Below, in pieces: positions 7,782 through 15,044 of a stretch of 27,052 nt of DNA. The notes under the pieces are model-generated. The model had not been told where the DNA came from. It searched no databases and saw nothing but the letters and a program-made list of their open reading frames with translations. Origin of the DNA: GWC2-40-17 sp035400705 (GTDB lineage: Bacteria; Patescibacteriota; Patescibacteriia; Magasanikbacterales; UBA10003); assembly GCA_035400705.1 (NCBI GenBank), contig DAOMZV010000011.1:1-27052 (forward strand). Direction: 5' to 3'. Both the position numbers and the translations under genes were made by a program. Each line of letters opens with the position of its first letter. The stretch's first letter is position 1.

Positions 7782-9503
7782 ATGAACCAAGATATTGCTA
7801 AAATTTTCCGAAAGATTGCTTTTATTTTAGAAGCTTTTGGCGTACCTTTTAAACCACGCGCTCATGAACGAGCCGCGGAAATTTTAGAATCTTTAGGACA
7901 AGATGTGGCAGAAATTTATCAAGCGGGTGGACTTTCCGCGTTAAAAGAAATCTCGGGAATTGGACAAGCCTTGGCCGAACACATTGAAGAATATATTAAA
8001 ACTAGTCATATTAAAGAATTTGAAGAGTTGTCTAAGAAATTTCCAGTGGAAATAGATGAGTTATCAAGGGTTGAAGGTTTAGGGCCTAAAAAAATTCGCT
8101 TACTTTACAAAAAATTAAAAGTTAAAAATTTGGCCGATTTAGAAAAAGCAACTGCTCAGGGGCAAATCGCCATTCTGCCCAATTTTGGGTTAAAAAGCGA
8201 AGAAAATATTAAAAGAGGAATCGCTTTTATTAAAAAAACTACTAACCGGGTGCCGTTGGGTCAGACTCTGCCTTTGATTAGAAAAATTATTGATGATTTA
8301 AAACAAGTTAAGGGTGTAAAAAAAATAGTTACGGCTGGTTCGGCACGACGTTGGCAAGAAACAATTGGCGATATCGATTTATTAGCCACTTCTATTGCTC
8401 CACAAAAAATTATGGAGGCTTTTGTGGCTTTACCAGAGGTGGTCAGCGTCTATGCTCAAGGTCAAACTAAAACTTTAGTTCGTCTTAAGAATGGTTTGGA
8501 TGCTGATTTACGAGTTGTCGCCCCAGAATATTTTGGGTCTGCTTTGCAGTATTTTACCGGTGATAAAAATCACAATGTTCAGTTGCGGGAATTGGCTATT
8601 AAAAAAGGCTATAAATTAAACGAGTATGGGTTATTTAAGGCCGAGAAGAAAATTGCAGGGGAAACGGAACAAGAAATTTATCAAAAATTAGGTTTAAAAT
8701 ATCCAGAACCAGAATTACGTACAGCTTCTGGAGAATTGGAAGCGGCCAAAAAAGATCTCTTGCCTAATCTGATCCCTTTTGGATCCTTAAAAGGCGATTT
8801 ACAAACTACGACTAATTGGACCGACGGTGCTGCTTCCCTTAAGGAAATGGCCGAAGCAGCAGAAAAATATGGCTTAAAATATATTGCCATTACCGATCAT
8901 ACCCAATCTTTAGCCATGGCCCATGGTTTAGATGAAAGACGGCTGGCCCAGCAGGGTAGGGAAATTGATAAATTAAATCAAGTAAATAAAAACTTTAGAA
9001 TTATTAAAAGCGCTGAAGTTAATATTAATAAAGATGGAACTTTGGATATTAAAGATGAGGCTTTGGCAAAATTAGAAATCGTGAGTGCCGCTGTTCATTC
9101 CTCCTTTCGGATGAGCAAAGAGGAAATGACTAAAAGAATTTTACGAGCCATAGAACACCCGTTATTAAACATCTTGTTTCATCCTACTGGTCGGCTGATT
9201 AATCGCCGTGAGCCTTACGAGCTGGATATGGACAAAATTATTAAAGCCGCCAAGGCTAACCAAGTGGCATTGGAGTTAGATTGTTTTCCTGACCGAATGG
9301 ATTTAAAAGATATTTATGTGCGTCAAGCTGTGGCTTTAGGAGTTAAAATAGCCATTGATACCGATGCTCATCATCCCAGTCATTTTCAGTTTTTAGAGTT
9401 AGGAATTGGTACTGCTCGGCGCGCTTGGGTGAAAAAAAGCGATGTAATTAATACTTGGGGGGTGGAAAAATTGTTAAAATGGGCTAAGGGTAAGAGATAT
9501 TGA
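7782..9503 (+). CDS. polX: Family X DNA polymerase with PHP domain (PolX)
   Basis: Bacterial PolX, 573 residues, the normal length. In order: an N-terminal 8-kDa-type domain with helix-hairpin-helix motifs (ISGIGQALA at ~58-66, VEGLGPKKI at ~97-105); the polymerase palm with GSARR (186-190), GDIDLL (catalytic Asp197, Asp199) and DADLRVV (Asp242); then a C-terminal PHP phosphoesterase domain from ~338. Family members fill short gaps in base-excision repair and carry a Mn-dependent 3'-5' exonuclease in the PHP domain. Here the PHP entry motif reads GDLQTTT, where the family usually has DLHxH or DLQxH, so both His positions are lost (Gln341, Thr343). TDH (371-373), SAEVNI, VHSSF, FHPTGR and TDAHH remain. 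The start at 7782 is preceded by AAGGTGGGG (7765-7773), a possible ribosome binding site inside the ruvC end. An upstream in-frame ATG at 7716 would only add residues overlapping ruvC. Confidence 0.95.
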   Translation: MNQDIAKIFRKIAFILEAFGVPFKPRAHERAAEILESLGQDVAEIYQAGGLSALKEISGIGQALAEHIEEYIKTSHIKEFEELSKKFPVEIDELSRVEGLGPKKIRLLYKKLKVKNLADLEKATAQGQIAILPNFGLKSEENIKRGIAFIKKTTNRVPLGQTLPLIRKIIDDLKQVKGVKKIVTAGSARRWQETIGDIDLLATSIAPQKIMEAFVALPEVVSVYAQGQTKTLVRLKNGLDADLRVVAPEYFGSALQYFTGDKNHNVQLRELAIKKGYKLNEYGLFKAEKKIAGETEQEIYQKLGLKYPEPELRTASGELEAAKKDLLPNLIPFGSLKGDLQTTTNWTDGAASLKEMAEAAEKYGLKYIAITDHTQSLAMAHGLDERRLAQQGREIDKLNQVNKNFRIIKSAEVNINKDGTLDIKDEALAKLEIVSAAVHSSFRMSKEEMTKRILRAIEHPLLNILFHPTGRLINRREPYELDMDKIIKAAKANQVALELDCFPDRMDLKDIYVRQAVALGVKIAIDTDAHHPSHFQFLELGIGTARRAWVKKSDVINTWGVEKLLKWAKGKRY

Positions 9504-9528
9504 CGACCTTTTATTTTTTTGGTTTAAT
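9500..9528 (+). promoter_or_regulatory. Promoter of tRNA-Leu
   Basis: TTGACG (9500-9505), 17 bases, TTTAAT (9523-9528). The -35 box contains the polX stop codon (9501-9503). The predicted start near 9535 is only a few bases before the mature tRNA 5' end at 9538. Confidence 0.6.
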
Positions 9529-9537
9529 ATAGCTACT

Positions 9538-9623
9538 GCCGCTATGGTGAAATGGTATACACGACAGACTTAAAATCTGTTGAGGGAAACCTCGTGTCGG
9601 TTCGAGTCCGACTAGCGGCACCA
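9538..9623 (+). tRNA. tRNA-Leu(UAA)
   Basis: Class II tRNA with a long variable arm (TGAGGGAAACCTCG). The acceptor stem GCCGCTA pairs with TAGCGGC. The anticodon stem is ACAGA/TCTGT and the loop CTTAAAA gives anticodon UAA. The T-loop TTCGAGT is normal. CCA is encoded at 9621-9623. It stands between polX and ruvB with its own promoter and a terminator that begins within the CCA. Confidence 0.97.
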
Positions 9624-9651
9624 AAAAACTCCTTTTTTAAAGGGGTTTTTT
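9623..9651 (+). terminator. Terminator of tRNA-Leu
   Basis: Stem AAAAAACTCCTTT / AAAGGGGTTTTTT (one G-T pair), loop TTT, ending in six T. The left arm begins with the last base of the encoded CCA. Confidence 0.85.
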
Positions 9652-9658
9652 GTTTGCT

Positions 9659-9664
9659 TAAAAT
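9659..9664 (+). promoter_or_regulatory. Possible -10 of the ruvB operon
   Basis: TAAAAT just after the tRNA-Leu terminator, with no convincing -35. It would start RNA near 9671, immediately at the first ruvB ATG (9673) or 20 bases before the second (9691). Confidence 0.35.
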
Positions 9665-9690
9665 ACTTAAAAATGTTAATCTTTAAGCAT

Positions 9691-10701
9691 ATGGAAAGAA
9701 TTGTTAATCCCCAAATTAAAGAAGACGAGGTAAAGTTAGATACAACTTTGCGCCCTCAGTGTTTAAATGATTTTGTCGGTCAAGAAAGAATTAAGGGTAA
9801 TTTACAAATTTTTATTGATGCGGCTAAAAAACGAGGCGAAACTATTGAACACGTGTTGTTGTATGGCAATCCTGGTTTGGGCAAAACTACCTTAGCTCAT
9901 ATTATTGCTAAAGAAATGGGAGCTAATATTAAAGTTACTTCCGGTCCTGCTTTGGAAAGAGTAGGCGATTTAGCGGCTATTTTAACTAGTTTAGAAACAG
10001 GGGATATTTTGTTTGTTGATGAAATTCATCGCATGAATCGAACAATTGAAGAGGTTTTATACCCTGCTTTAGAGGATTATGCTTTAGATATTATTATTGG
10101 TAAAGGACCAGGGGCTCGGACTTTGCGAGTGGATTTGAATAAATTCACCTTAATTGGAGCAACTACAAAAATGAGTTTGCTGTCAGGTCCATTGCGCGAT
10201 CGCTTTGGCGCAACTTATCATCTTAATTATTATGAAGATCCAGAAATTGAAAAAATTGTGCAACGCAGTGCTAACATTTTAGACATTGTTTTAGATGAAT
10301 CATCTGCTAAAAAAATTGCCACTTCCTCTAGGCATACTCCGCGTATTGCCAATCGGCTTTTAAAACGAGTGCGTGATTTCGCTCAAGTTAAAGGTAATGG
10401 TGTAATCACTAAAGATTTATCAGAAGAAGCCTTGAAAATGTTAGAAATCGATACTGCTGGTTTAGATAGAATTGACCGTTTGATTTTAGAAACGATGATT
10501 GAAAAATTTGACGGTGGGCCAGTTGGCTTGAATACTTTGGCAGCAGCCATTGCGGAAGAAGTAGAAACCTTGGAAGAAATTTACGAACCGTTTTTATTGC
10601 AGAAAGGATTGATTAATCGCACACCACGCGGCAGAGTTGTTACAGCTTTAGCTTATAAACATTTGGGGCTGACTCCACCTGCCCAACAAAATTTAATTTA
10701 A
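9691..10701 (+). CDS. ruvB: Holliday junction branch-migration helicase RuvB
   Basis: RuvB AAA+ ATPase, 336 residues from the chosen start (E. coli 336). It drives branch migration with RuvA and delivers junctions to RuvC. Visible motifs: Walker A GNPGLGKTT, Walker B LFVDEIHRM, sensor 1 GATT, arginine finger in GPLRDRFGA, sensor 2 TPRIANRLL, and the C-terminal winged helix ending with the conserved FLLQKGLINRTPRGR. The ATG at 9691 (MERIVNP) matches the family N-terminus ERIV/ERLL better than the in-frame ATG at 9673 (MLIFKH), but 9673 remains possible if the message has almost no leader. Two small membrane-protein genes follow at 6 and then 3 bases, so this looks like one operon. Confidence 0.96.
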   Translation: MERIVNPQIKEDEVKLDTTLRPQCLNDFVGQERIKGNLQIFIDAAKKRGETIEHVLLYGNPGLGKTTLAHIIAKEMGANIKVTSGPALERVGDLAAILTSLETGDILFVDEIHRMNRTIEEVLYPALEDYALDIIIGKGPGARTLRVDLNKFTLIGATTKMSLLSGPLRDRFGATYHLNYYEDPEIEKIVQRSANILDIVLDESSAKKIATSSRHTPRIANRLLKRVRDFAQVKGNGVITKDLSEEALKMLEIDTAGLDRIDRLILETMIEKFDGGPVGLNTLAAAIAEEVETLEEIYEPFLLQKGLINRTPRGRVVTALAYKHLGLTPPAQQNLI

Positions 10702-10707
10702 TTTTTT

Positions 10708-10962
10708 ATGGCCTTCCCACTTTATTATTTACTTCTCCCCGTTGCGCTTTTTGGGTTAGTTTATGTAATTTTTGTTTTGCTGGATTTATATCATTTAGTA
10801 AGTTTTGCTGACTTGCATTTGTGTAGTTTTGTGGTGACTTTCATTTTTTTAGCTGGAGTGGTTTATATAACTTTTTGGGCTTGGACTTTAGCCGCCCCTT
10901 TAAATTGGCAAGAGTCTTTAAATATATTTAATAATGTTACTTTTAGCGCACCAACTTTTTAA
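10708..10962 (+). CDS. Small membrane protein, hypothetical
   Basis: An 84-residue protein that I do not recognise. It has two hydrophobic helices, about residues 5-30 (YYLLLPVALFGLVYVIFVLL) and 38-62 (rich in Phe, Val and Ile), and a short polar C-terminus. There are no Cys-pair, nuclease or binding motifs. It starts 6 bases after the ruvB stop and ends 3 bases before the PH-domain gene. Translation is therefore probably coupled, and the likeliest partner is the membrane-bound PH-domain protein rather than RuvB. No Shine-Dalgarno sequence is seen. The tight spacing and clean membrane profile make it likely to be real. Confidence 0.75.
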   Translation: MAFPLYYLLLPVALFGLVYVIFVLLDLYHLVSFADLHLCSFVVTFIFLAGVVYITFWAWTLAAPLNWQESLNIFNNVTFSAPTF

Positions 10963-10965
10963 ACT

Positions 10966-11520
10966 ATGTCATATCGTCAAATCATTAGACAAAAACCTTA
11001 CGAAAAAATTCTCAAATTATTGAGGCGTGATGTAATTACTTTTATTCCTCAAATTTTTACTTTGGTTATTTTGGCCGGAGTGGAAGTGGGTATTTATTTT
11101 TTGATTAAAAATTTATTTCCCGGCTTATTATTAAAAAATTCTAGCTTAGCTATTTTATATTTGGTGGCCTTTATTTATACTTTGTCAATTTGGTTATTTT
11201 TTTTCACCCATTTTGTAGATTATTTTTTAGATTTATGGATTGTTACTAATGATCGTGTAATCGATATTCATCAGAACGGATTATTTTCTCGAACTATTGC
11301 CGAGCTGGATTTATTCAGAATCCAAGATGTTACATCGGAAACCAAAGGAATTTTTGGGACCATCTGTAATTTTGGAAATGTCTATGTGCAAACGGCCGGT
11401 GAGCAGCAGCGATTTACTTTTTATAACGTTCCCAATCCTCATCAAATTAGAGAGATGTTGATTCGTTTAGCAGATGAAGATCGTAAATTCCATAATGCCG
11501 ATTCAATAAAAAAAGAGTAA
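10966..11520 (+). CDS. Membrane protein with bacterial PH (bPH2-like) domain
   Basis: A 184-residue membrane protein. A basic N-terminus (~1-28) precedes two transmembrane helices (~32-52 and ~62-88), then a cytoplasmic domain of the bacterial pleckstrin-homology type (YdbS/bPH2-like). The latter has the pattern WIVTNDRVIDIHQNGLFSR, followed by IAELDLFRIQDVTSET and a GTICNFGNVYVQTAG strand turn. The family assignment rests on this pattern (TNxRVxxxxGxxxR...ixlxxIqdv) and on topology. These domains have no assigned reaction. It is the last gene of the ruvB transcription unit and is followed by a strong hairpin. Link to RuvB function is not implied by the sequence. Confidence 0.8.
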   Translation: MSYRQIIRQKPYEKILKLLRRDVITFIPQIFTLVILAGVEVGIYFLIKNLFPGLLLKNSSLAILYLVAFIYTLSIWLFFFTHFVDYFLDLWIVTNDRVIDIHQNGLFSRTIAELDLFRIQDVTSETKGIFGTICNFGNVYVQTAGEQQRFTFYNVPNPHQIREMLIRLADEDRKFHNADSIKKE

Positions 11521-11524
11521 TAGA

Positions 11525-11548
11525 AAAAGAGGCCAAGCGGCCTCTTTT
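11525..11548 (+). terminator. Terminator of the ruvB operon
   Basis: Perfect 10-bp stem AAAAGAGGCC / GGCCTCTTTT with loop AAGC, directly after the last stop; T-run on both strands. Confidence 0.9.
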
Positions 11549-11560
11549 GGTTTTATAAAA

Positions 11561-11582
11561 ACCAACCTCGAGGGAGGTTGGT
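11561..11582 (-). terminator. Terminator of the SpoIID-domain gene
   Basis: 9-bp stem ACCAACCTC / GAGGTTGGT. On the minus strand it is followed by a T-rich tail, so it ends the convergent gene whose stop is at 11623. Confidence 0.8.
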
Positions 11583-11622
11583 AAAAGTTTATCAAGGCTG
11601 TTTTATAGATAAGCTTATATTT

Positions 11623-13452
11623 TTAATACATTCTTTGTAGTTCAATTCCCGTGTAATAATATTTTAAAATATCATCCCAATTGGCTCCGTTTTTAGCTCG
11701 ATAAAGAGCGTCGCGGGCAGAAATACCTACTCCATGGCCCCATTGGGTCATACCTTTGTCATAAGGAGTGGCTACCGGCTGTAACCAGGGTTTATCCGCA
11801 CCCCAAACAATTTTCGCACTTTTAGTTTTTCCATTAGAACGGGCAAAATAAGGTGTATCTACTGGCAAACCGTTATAAGTAACTACTGTACCCCAAGTTT
11901 CGTCGACTGCCGCAACAGCATTGGGTGAAATTTTTTCCCGTACATAGCCACGATAAACTTGATCATAATCCGCATCTAAATCAAAACCACCAGCAATATG
12001 TTTGCCCGGATTTTTTAAATAGTAGTAGGCATAACTGCGTTCAGCTACGGCCATCGCTTTTAAGAATTCCTTAGGTGAAGAATCACTTTCTTCAGCCATG
12101 CCTTTTAAATAATTTTCCATGTCTAGTTCATTAATCAACCAAGTGTAGCCGGTTTTTTCTGCCCAGCGTATTTCTAAAGTGTCACGAAATTCATTGTAAT
12201 TAACATTGTTGCCCCAACGAGCCAATAATTCATGATTGCTAAGGGTAAAATAGGCATTAGTATCTAAAGGGGCAAGACGTAAGGGATTTTCAGAAATAAT
12301 TTTTTGTTCTCCCCAGCTTGCTACATATTGTTTATTGGTTTCATTATAAGAAAGATAGACTTTAGTTCCAGGAACAATTTTGGTCAATTCCAAATTTTTG
12401 TTGTTTTGTAAAGAATAATCAAAAGTAGAAATAAATTCCATTGGTTCTTCTGTGGTGAATAAGCCAATCCTGACCCTAGGGTCATCAATAAGAGTTGTGG
12501 CAGCTGTTTCTGTAATTGGGTTAGGGTCAATTACAGTTACAGGAAGATCAAAATTGCCACCCTCAATTTTTTGACCATCAACCAATAAAGAAAAATGCAG
12601 AGTAAAAATTCCAGCCTGTTCAGGAGCGGTTAGGGGAATGGTGTAAATTTCCGTTTGTCCTTTCTTAACTAGTGAGTCAGAAGTTTCTATTACTTTATTA
12701 GTCTCCAGCCAAGAATAATTAGCAAAAGAGGCATTGGTATTTACTCCAGCTAAAGAAACATTATTTAAAACTATACTTCTAGAAGCCCAATCTTGTTTGC
12801 CTTGGTTTAAAAAAAGTAAAGAAATAGTTTGGTCTTCTCCAAAATTTAATTTAAGTGGTTTGACTAAACTTAATTTCATAGCCGCGTAATCTACTTTTTT
12901 CATCTCAATTTTGGGTGGATTTAAAAAAGCATTTTCTTCTGTTTCGGCTTCAATATTGCCTTTTTCATCAACTTCGGCGGAGTTACTAACTTTAACTGTA
13001 ATAGTAAATTGGCCATTTTGTACCCAGGCTTTATTTTCGGCGGCTAGGGCAAAAGTTTCGGTGTAAGTCCCAGTTTTAGATGGGGCTTTAATTTCAAACT
13101 CAAAATAGCCCTTGCTATTGGGTCCGGCTAAAGAATCTTTCAATTTAACTATGTGGCTGGAAGACATCCAAGACTCAGCTGCCAGTTTGCTGGCGTGGTA
13201 TTTAGGATTATAGGTATACAAGGAAACATAATTTTTTCCGGTATTCCGCCAGTTGTAAGCGCCGCGGTTGTAAAAACCAACTTTTATTTTAGTTGTCTCT
13301 CCAGGCTTGAGGTTAATTTCTGAAATTTTGGAATATTGTTCGGCTGCCCAGTCAGGTCGGGAATCAGCAGAAACAATTTGGACTTTAGAAAGTAAGAATA
13401 AAAAAGCTAAAATAACAGATAATTTGATTAAAAAATTTTTATTCAACAACAT
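11623..13452 (-). CDS. Secreted SpoIID/LytB-domain protein with N-terminal Ig-like modules
   Basis: A 609-residue exported protein. Residues 1-29 form a signal peptide (basic start, hydrophobic core, VSA cleavage site). Two beta-rich modules follow. The first (~35-155), with NWRNTG and Trp-rich spacing, resembles the NBR1-type FW/Ig-like domain. The second (~185-310) has a related W/N pattern. From ~324 comes a SpoIID/LytB domain: INELDMENYLKGMAEES (catalytic-type Glu at ~454-455), AMAVAERSYA, FDLDADYDQVYRGY, and the closing WGHGVGISARDAL...YYYTG. Characterised SpoIID is a lytic transglycosylase acting on stem-peptide-free glycan in sporulation; in other bacteria the domain occurs in cell-wall enzymes or amidase activators. 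A wall-remodelling role is inferred. The usual VAAR is VAER here. It has its own promoter and terminator. Confidence 0.88.
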   Translation of the reverse strand: MLLNKNFLIKLSVILAFLFLLSKVQIVSADSRPDWAAEQYSKISEINLKPGETTKIKVGFYNRGAYNWRNTGKNYVSLYTYNPKYHASKLAAESWMSSSHIVKLKDSLAGPNSKGYFEFEIKAPSKTGTYTETFALAAENKAWVQNGQFTITVKVSNSAEVDEKGNIEAETEENAFLNPPKIEMKKVDYAAMKLSLVKPLKLNFGEDQTISLLFLNQGKQDWASRSIVLNNVSLAGVNTNASFANYSWLETNKVIETSDSLVKKGQTEIYTIPLTAPEQAGIFTLHFSLLVDGQKIEGGNFDLPVTVIDPNPITETAATTLIDDPRVRIGLFTTEEPMEFISTFDYSLQNNKNLELTKIVPGTKVYLSYNETNKQYVASWGEQKIISENPLRLAPLDTNAYFTLSNHELLARWGNNVNYNEFRDTLEIRWAEKTGYTWLINELDMENYLKGMAEESDSSPKEFLKAMAVAERSYAYYYLKNPGKHIAGGFDLDADYDQVYRGYVREKISPNAVAAVDETWGTVVTYNGLPVDTPYFARSNGKTKSAKIVWGADKPWLQPVATPYDKGMTQWGHGVGISARDALYRAKNGANWDDILKYYYTGIELQRMY

Positions 13453-13479
13453 AAGCAGTTTAGAAGTTTAAGTAAGATT

Positions 13480-13508
13480 ATTATAGCATTTTTAAATTGG
13501 TGTTTCAA
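13480..13508 (-). promoter_or_regulatory. Promoter of the SpoIID-domain gene
   Basis: On the minus strand: TTGAAA (13503-13508), 17 bases, extended -10 TGC-TATAAT (13480-13488). The predicted start near 13473 leaves a leader of about 20 bases. Confidence 0.8.
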
Positions 13509-13537
13509 TTGCTAATTCAGACTATTTCTAGTAAACT
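13509..13537 (+). promoter_or_regulatory. Promoter of the flippase gene
   Basis: TTGCTA (13509-13514), 17 bases, TAAACT (13532-13537). The predicted start near 13544 is about 5 bases before the ATG. The -35 directly abuts the divergent -35 at 13503-13508. Confidence 0.6.
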
Positions 13538-13548
13538 GAAGTTAGTTT

Positions 13549-14964
13549 ATGTCATTAAATAAAGCTGTTAAACACACTTTTATTCAACTAACCGGCAGGT
13601 TTTTTTCTACCTTGTGCGGGGTTTTAGCTTTGGCAGTTTTGACCCGTTATCTAGGACCAGAAAAGTTTGGTTGGTTTACCACTATTACAGTTTTTTTGCA
13701 GTTTTTTGGTATTTTAGCTGATTTTGGTTTAACCCTAATAACAGCTCAGATGTTGTCTGAGCCAGGAGTTGATAAAGAAAAAATTACTGCCAATTTGCTT
13801 TCCTTAAGATTGATTATTTCCTCAATTTTTTTTGGCGTAGCTTTGGTTTTAATTTGGTTTTTCCCGTATGCTTTAGTGATTAAGTTGGGTGTCTGTATTT
13901 ATGCCACTTCGCTTTTTGCAGTAACCTTGCAAAATATTTTTGTTGGCTTTTATCAAACCAGAACGGACATGGAGCGAGTAGCCTGGGGTGATATTTTAGG
14001 ACGTGGTTTAATTCTAATTGGGTATTTAATTTGTATTTTTGCTAAATTAAATATTTTGCTGGTTTTATCAGTTAATGTTTTAGCCAATCTGGCTCAGCTA
14101 TTATTATTGTGGCAGGGAACAGCCGCTTTGATTAAAGTAAAATTGGCTTGGAATAAGGAAGTTTATAAAGAGATTTTAAAAAGAAGCTGGCCGATTGCTA
14201 TTTCCGTAGCGTTTAATTTATTGTATTTAAAAGCAGATACACTAATTTTATCTGTTTTAAAACCACAAGCAGAAGTTGGTTTGTATGGCGCGGCTTATCG
14301 AGTGATTGATGTTTTAACTACTATCCCGACCATTTTTATGGGGATTATGTTACCTTTATTAACTTCTTCTTGGCTCAAAAATAATAAAGAAGAGTTTACA
14401 AAATATTTTCGTCGAGCCTTTGATTTAATGGCTATTTTAGGTTGGCCAATTTTAATTGGAGGAGTTATTTTGTCATCTCAAGTTATGACTTTTATTGCTG
14501 GCGATGATTTTAATACTGCCGGAAATTTTTTACGAATACTTTTGATCGCCATGTTTTGTATTTTCTTTGGTGTTATTAGTTCCCATGTTATCTTGTCCCT
14601 GAATAAACAAAAGCAGATGATTAAGTGGTATTTGGTGGACGCGGCTTTATCTTTGGCAGGATATTTTTTGTTTATTCCGAGGTTTGGCGCTTATGCTGCG
14701 GCCTGGATCACGGTTTTTTCCGAAGCTTTTATTATGGCCGTAACTTATATTATGGTGATTACCAAAACTAAAATTCATCCCAATTTTTCAATTTATTTTA
14801 AAAGTGTAGCCGCTTCTACAATTATGGCTGGAGTGATTTTTAGTGTTCGATCTTGGCCGTTAGTGCTGGTTTTATTATTAGCCATTGGTGTTTATTTTGG
14901 GAGTTTGTATTTATTGGGTGGCATTACCAAAGAAATGTTAAAATCTCTGTTTAAGTCGGCTTAA
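13549..14964 (+). CDS. Polysaccharide (Wzx-type) flippase
   Basis: A 471-residue integral membrane protein of the MOP superfamily, polysaccharide-transporter branch (Polysacc_synt). The N-terminus is typical: a basic start, a helix, then ALAVLTRYLGPEKFGWFTT and FGILADFGLTLITAQML. This matches the TRxLGPxxFGxxxxxxxxxxxfxxxxdfGl pattern of Wzx-like proteins. About 12 hydrophobic segments spread over the length, with the central pattern NLLYLKADTLILSVLKPQAEVGLYGAAYR also characteristic. The family flips lipid-linked oligosaccharide repeat units across the cytoplasmic membrane. The next gene is an O-antigen-ligase-type protein, which supports a surface-polysaccharide role. MurJ is less likely because the TRxLGPxxFG start fits Wzx better. 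Confidence 0.92.
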   Translation: MSLNKAVKHTFIQLTGRFFSTLCGVLALAVLTRYLGPEKFGWFTTITVFLQFFGILADFGLTLITAQMLSEPGVDKEKITANLLSLRLIISSIFFGVALVLIWFFPYALVIKLGVCIYATSLFAVTLQNIFVGFYQTRTDMERVAWGDILGRGLILIGYLICIFAKLNILLVLSVNVLANLAQLLLLWQGTAALIKVKLAWNKEVYKEILKRSWPIAISVAFNLLYLKADTLILSVLKPQAEVGLYGAAYRVIDVLTTIPTIFMGIMLPLLTSSWLKNNKEEFTKYFRRAFDLMAILGWPILIGGVILSSQVMTFIAGDDFNTAGNFLRILLIAMFCIFFGVISSHVILSLNKQKQMIKWYLVDAALSLAGYFLFIPRFGAYAAAWITVFSEAFIMAVTYIMVITKTKIHPNFSIYFKSVAASTIMAGVIFSVRSWPLVLVLLLAIGVYFGSLYLLGGITKEMLKSLFKSA

Positions 14965-14990
14965 CTTTTATTTTTTGTAGTTTTAACTTT

Positions 14991-15013
14991 AAGATCCTCA
15001 GTGGGTCTTTTTT
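14991..15013 (+). terminator. Terminator after the flippase gene
   Basis: Short stem AAGATCC / GGGTCTT (one G-T pair), loop TCAGT, then a run of T to 15013. Moderate strength. Confidence 0.65.
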
Positions 15014-15027
15014 ATTTTAGCTGTTTT

Positions 15028-15036
15028 TGTTATGCT
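15028..15036 (+). promoter_or_regulatory. Extended -10 promoter of the O-antigen-ligase-type gene
   Basis: TGT-TATGCT. The ATG at 15045 lies only 8 bases after the hexamer, so the message would be almost leaderless. The -35 region is merely T-rich. Confidence 0.5.
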
Positions 15037-15044
15037 ATTAACAT

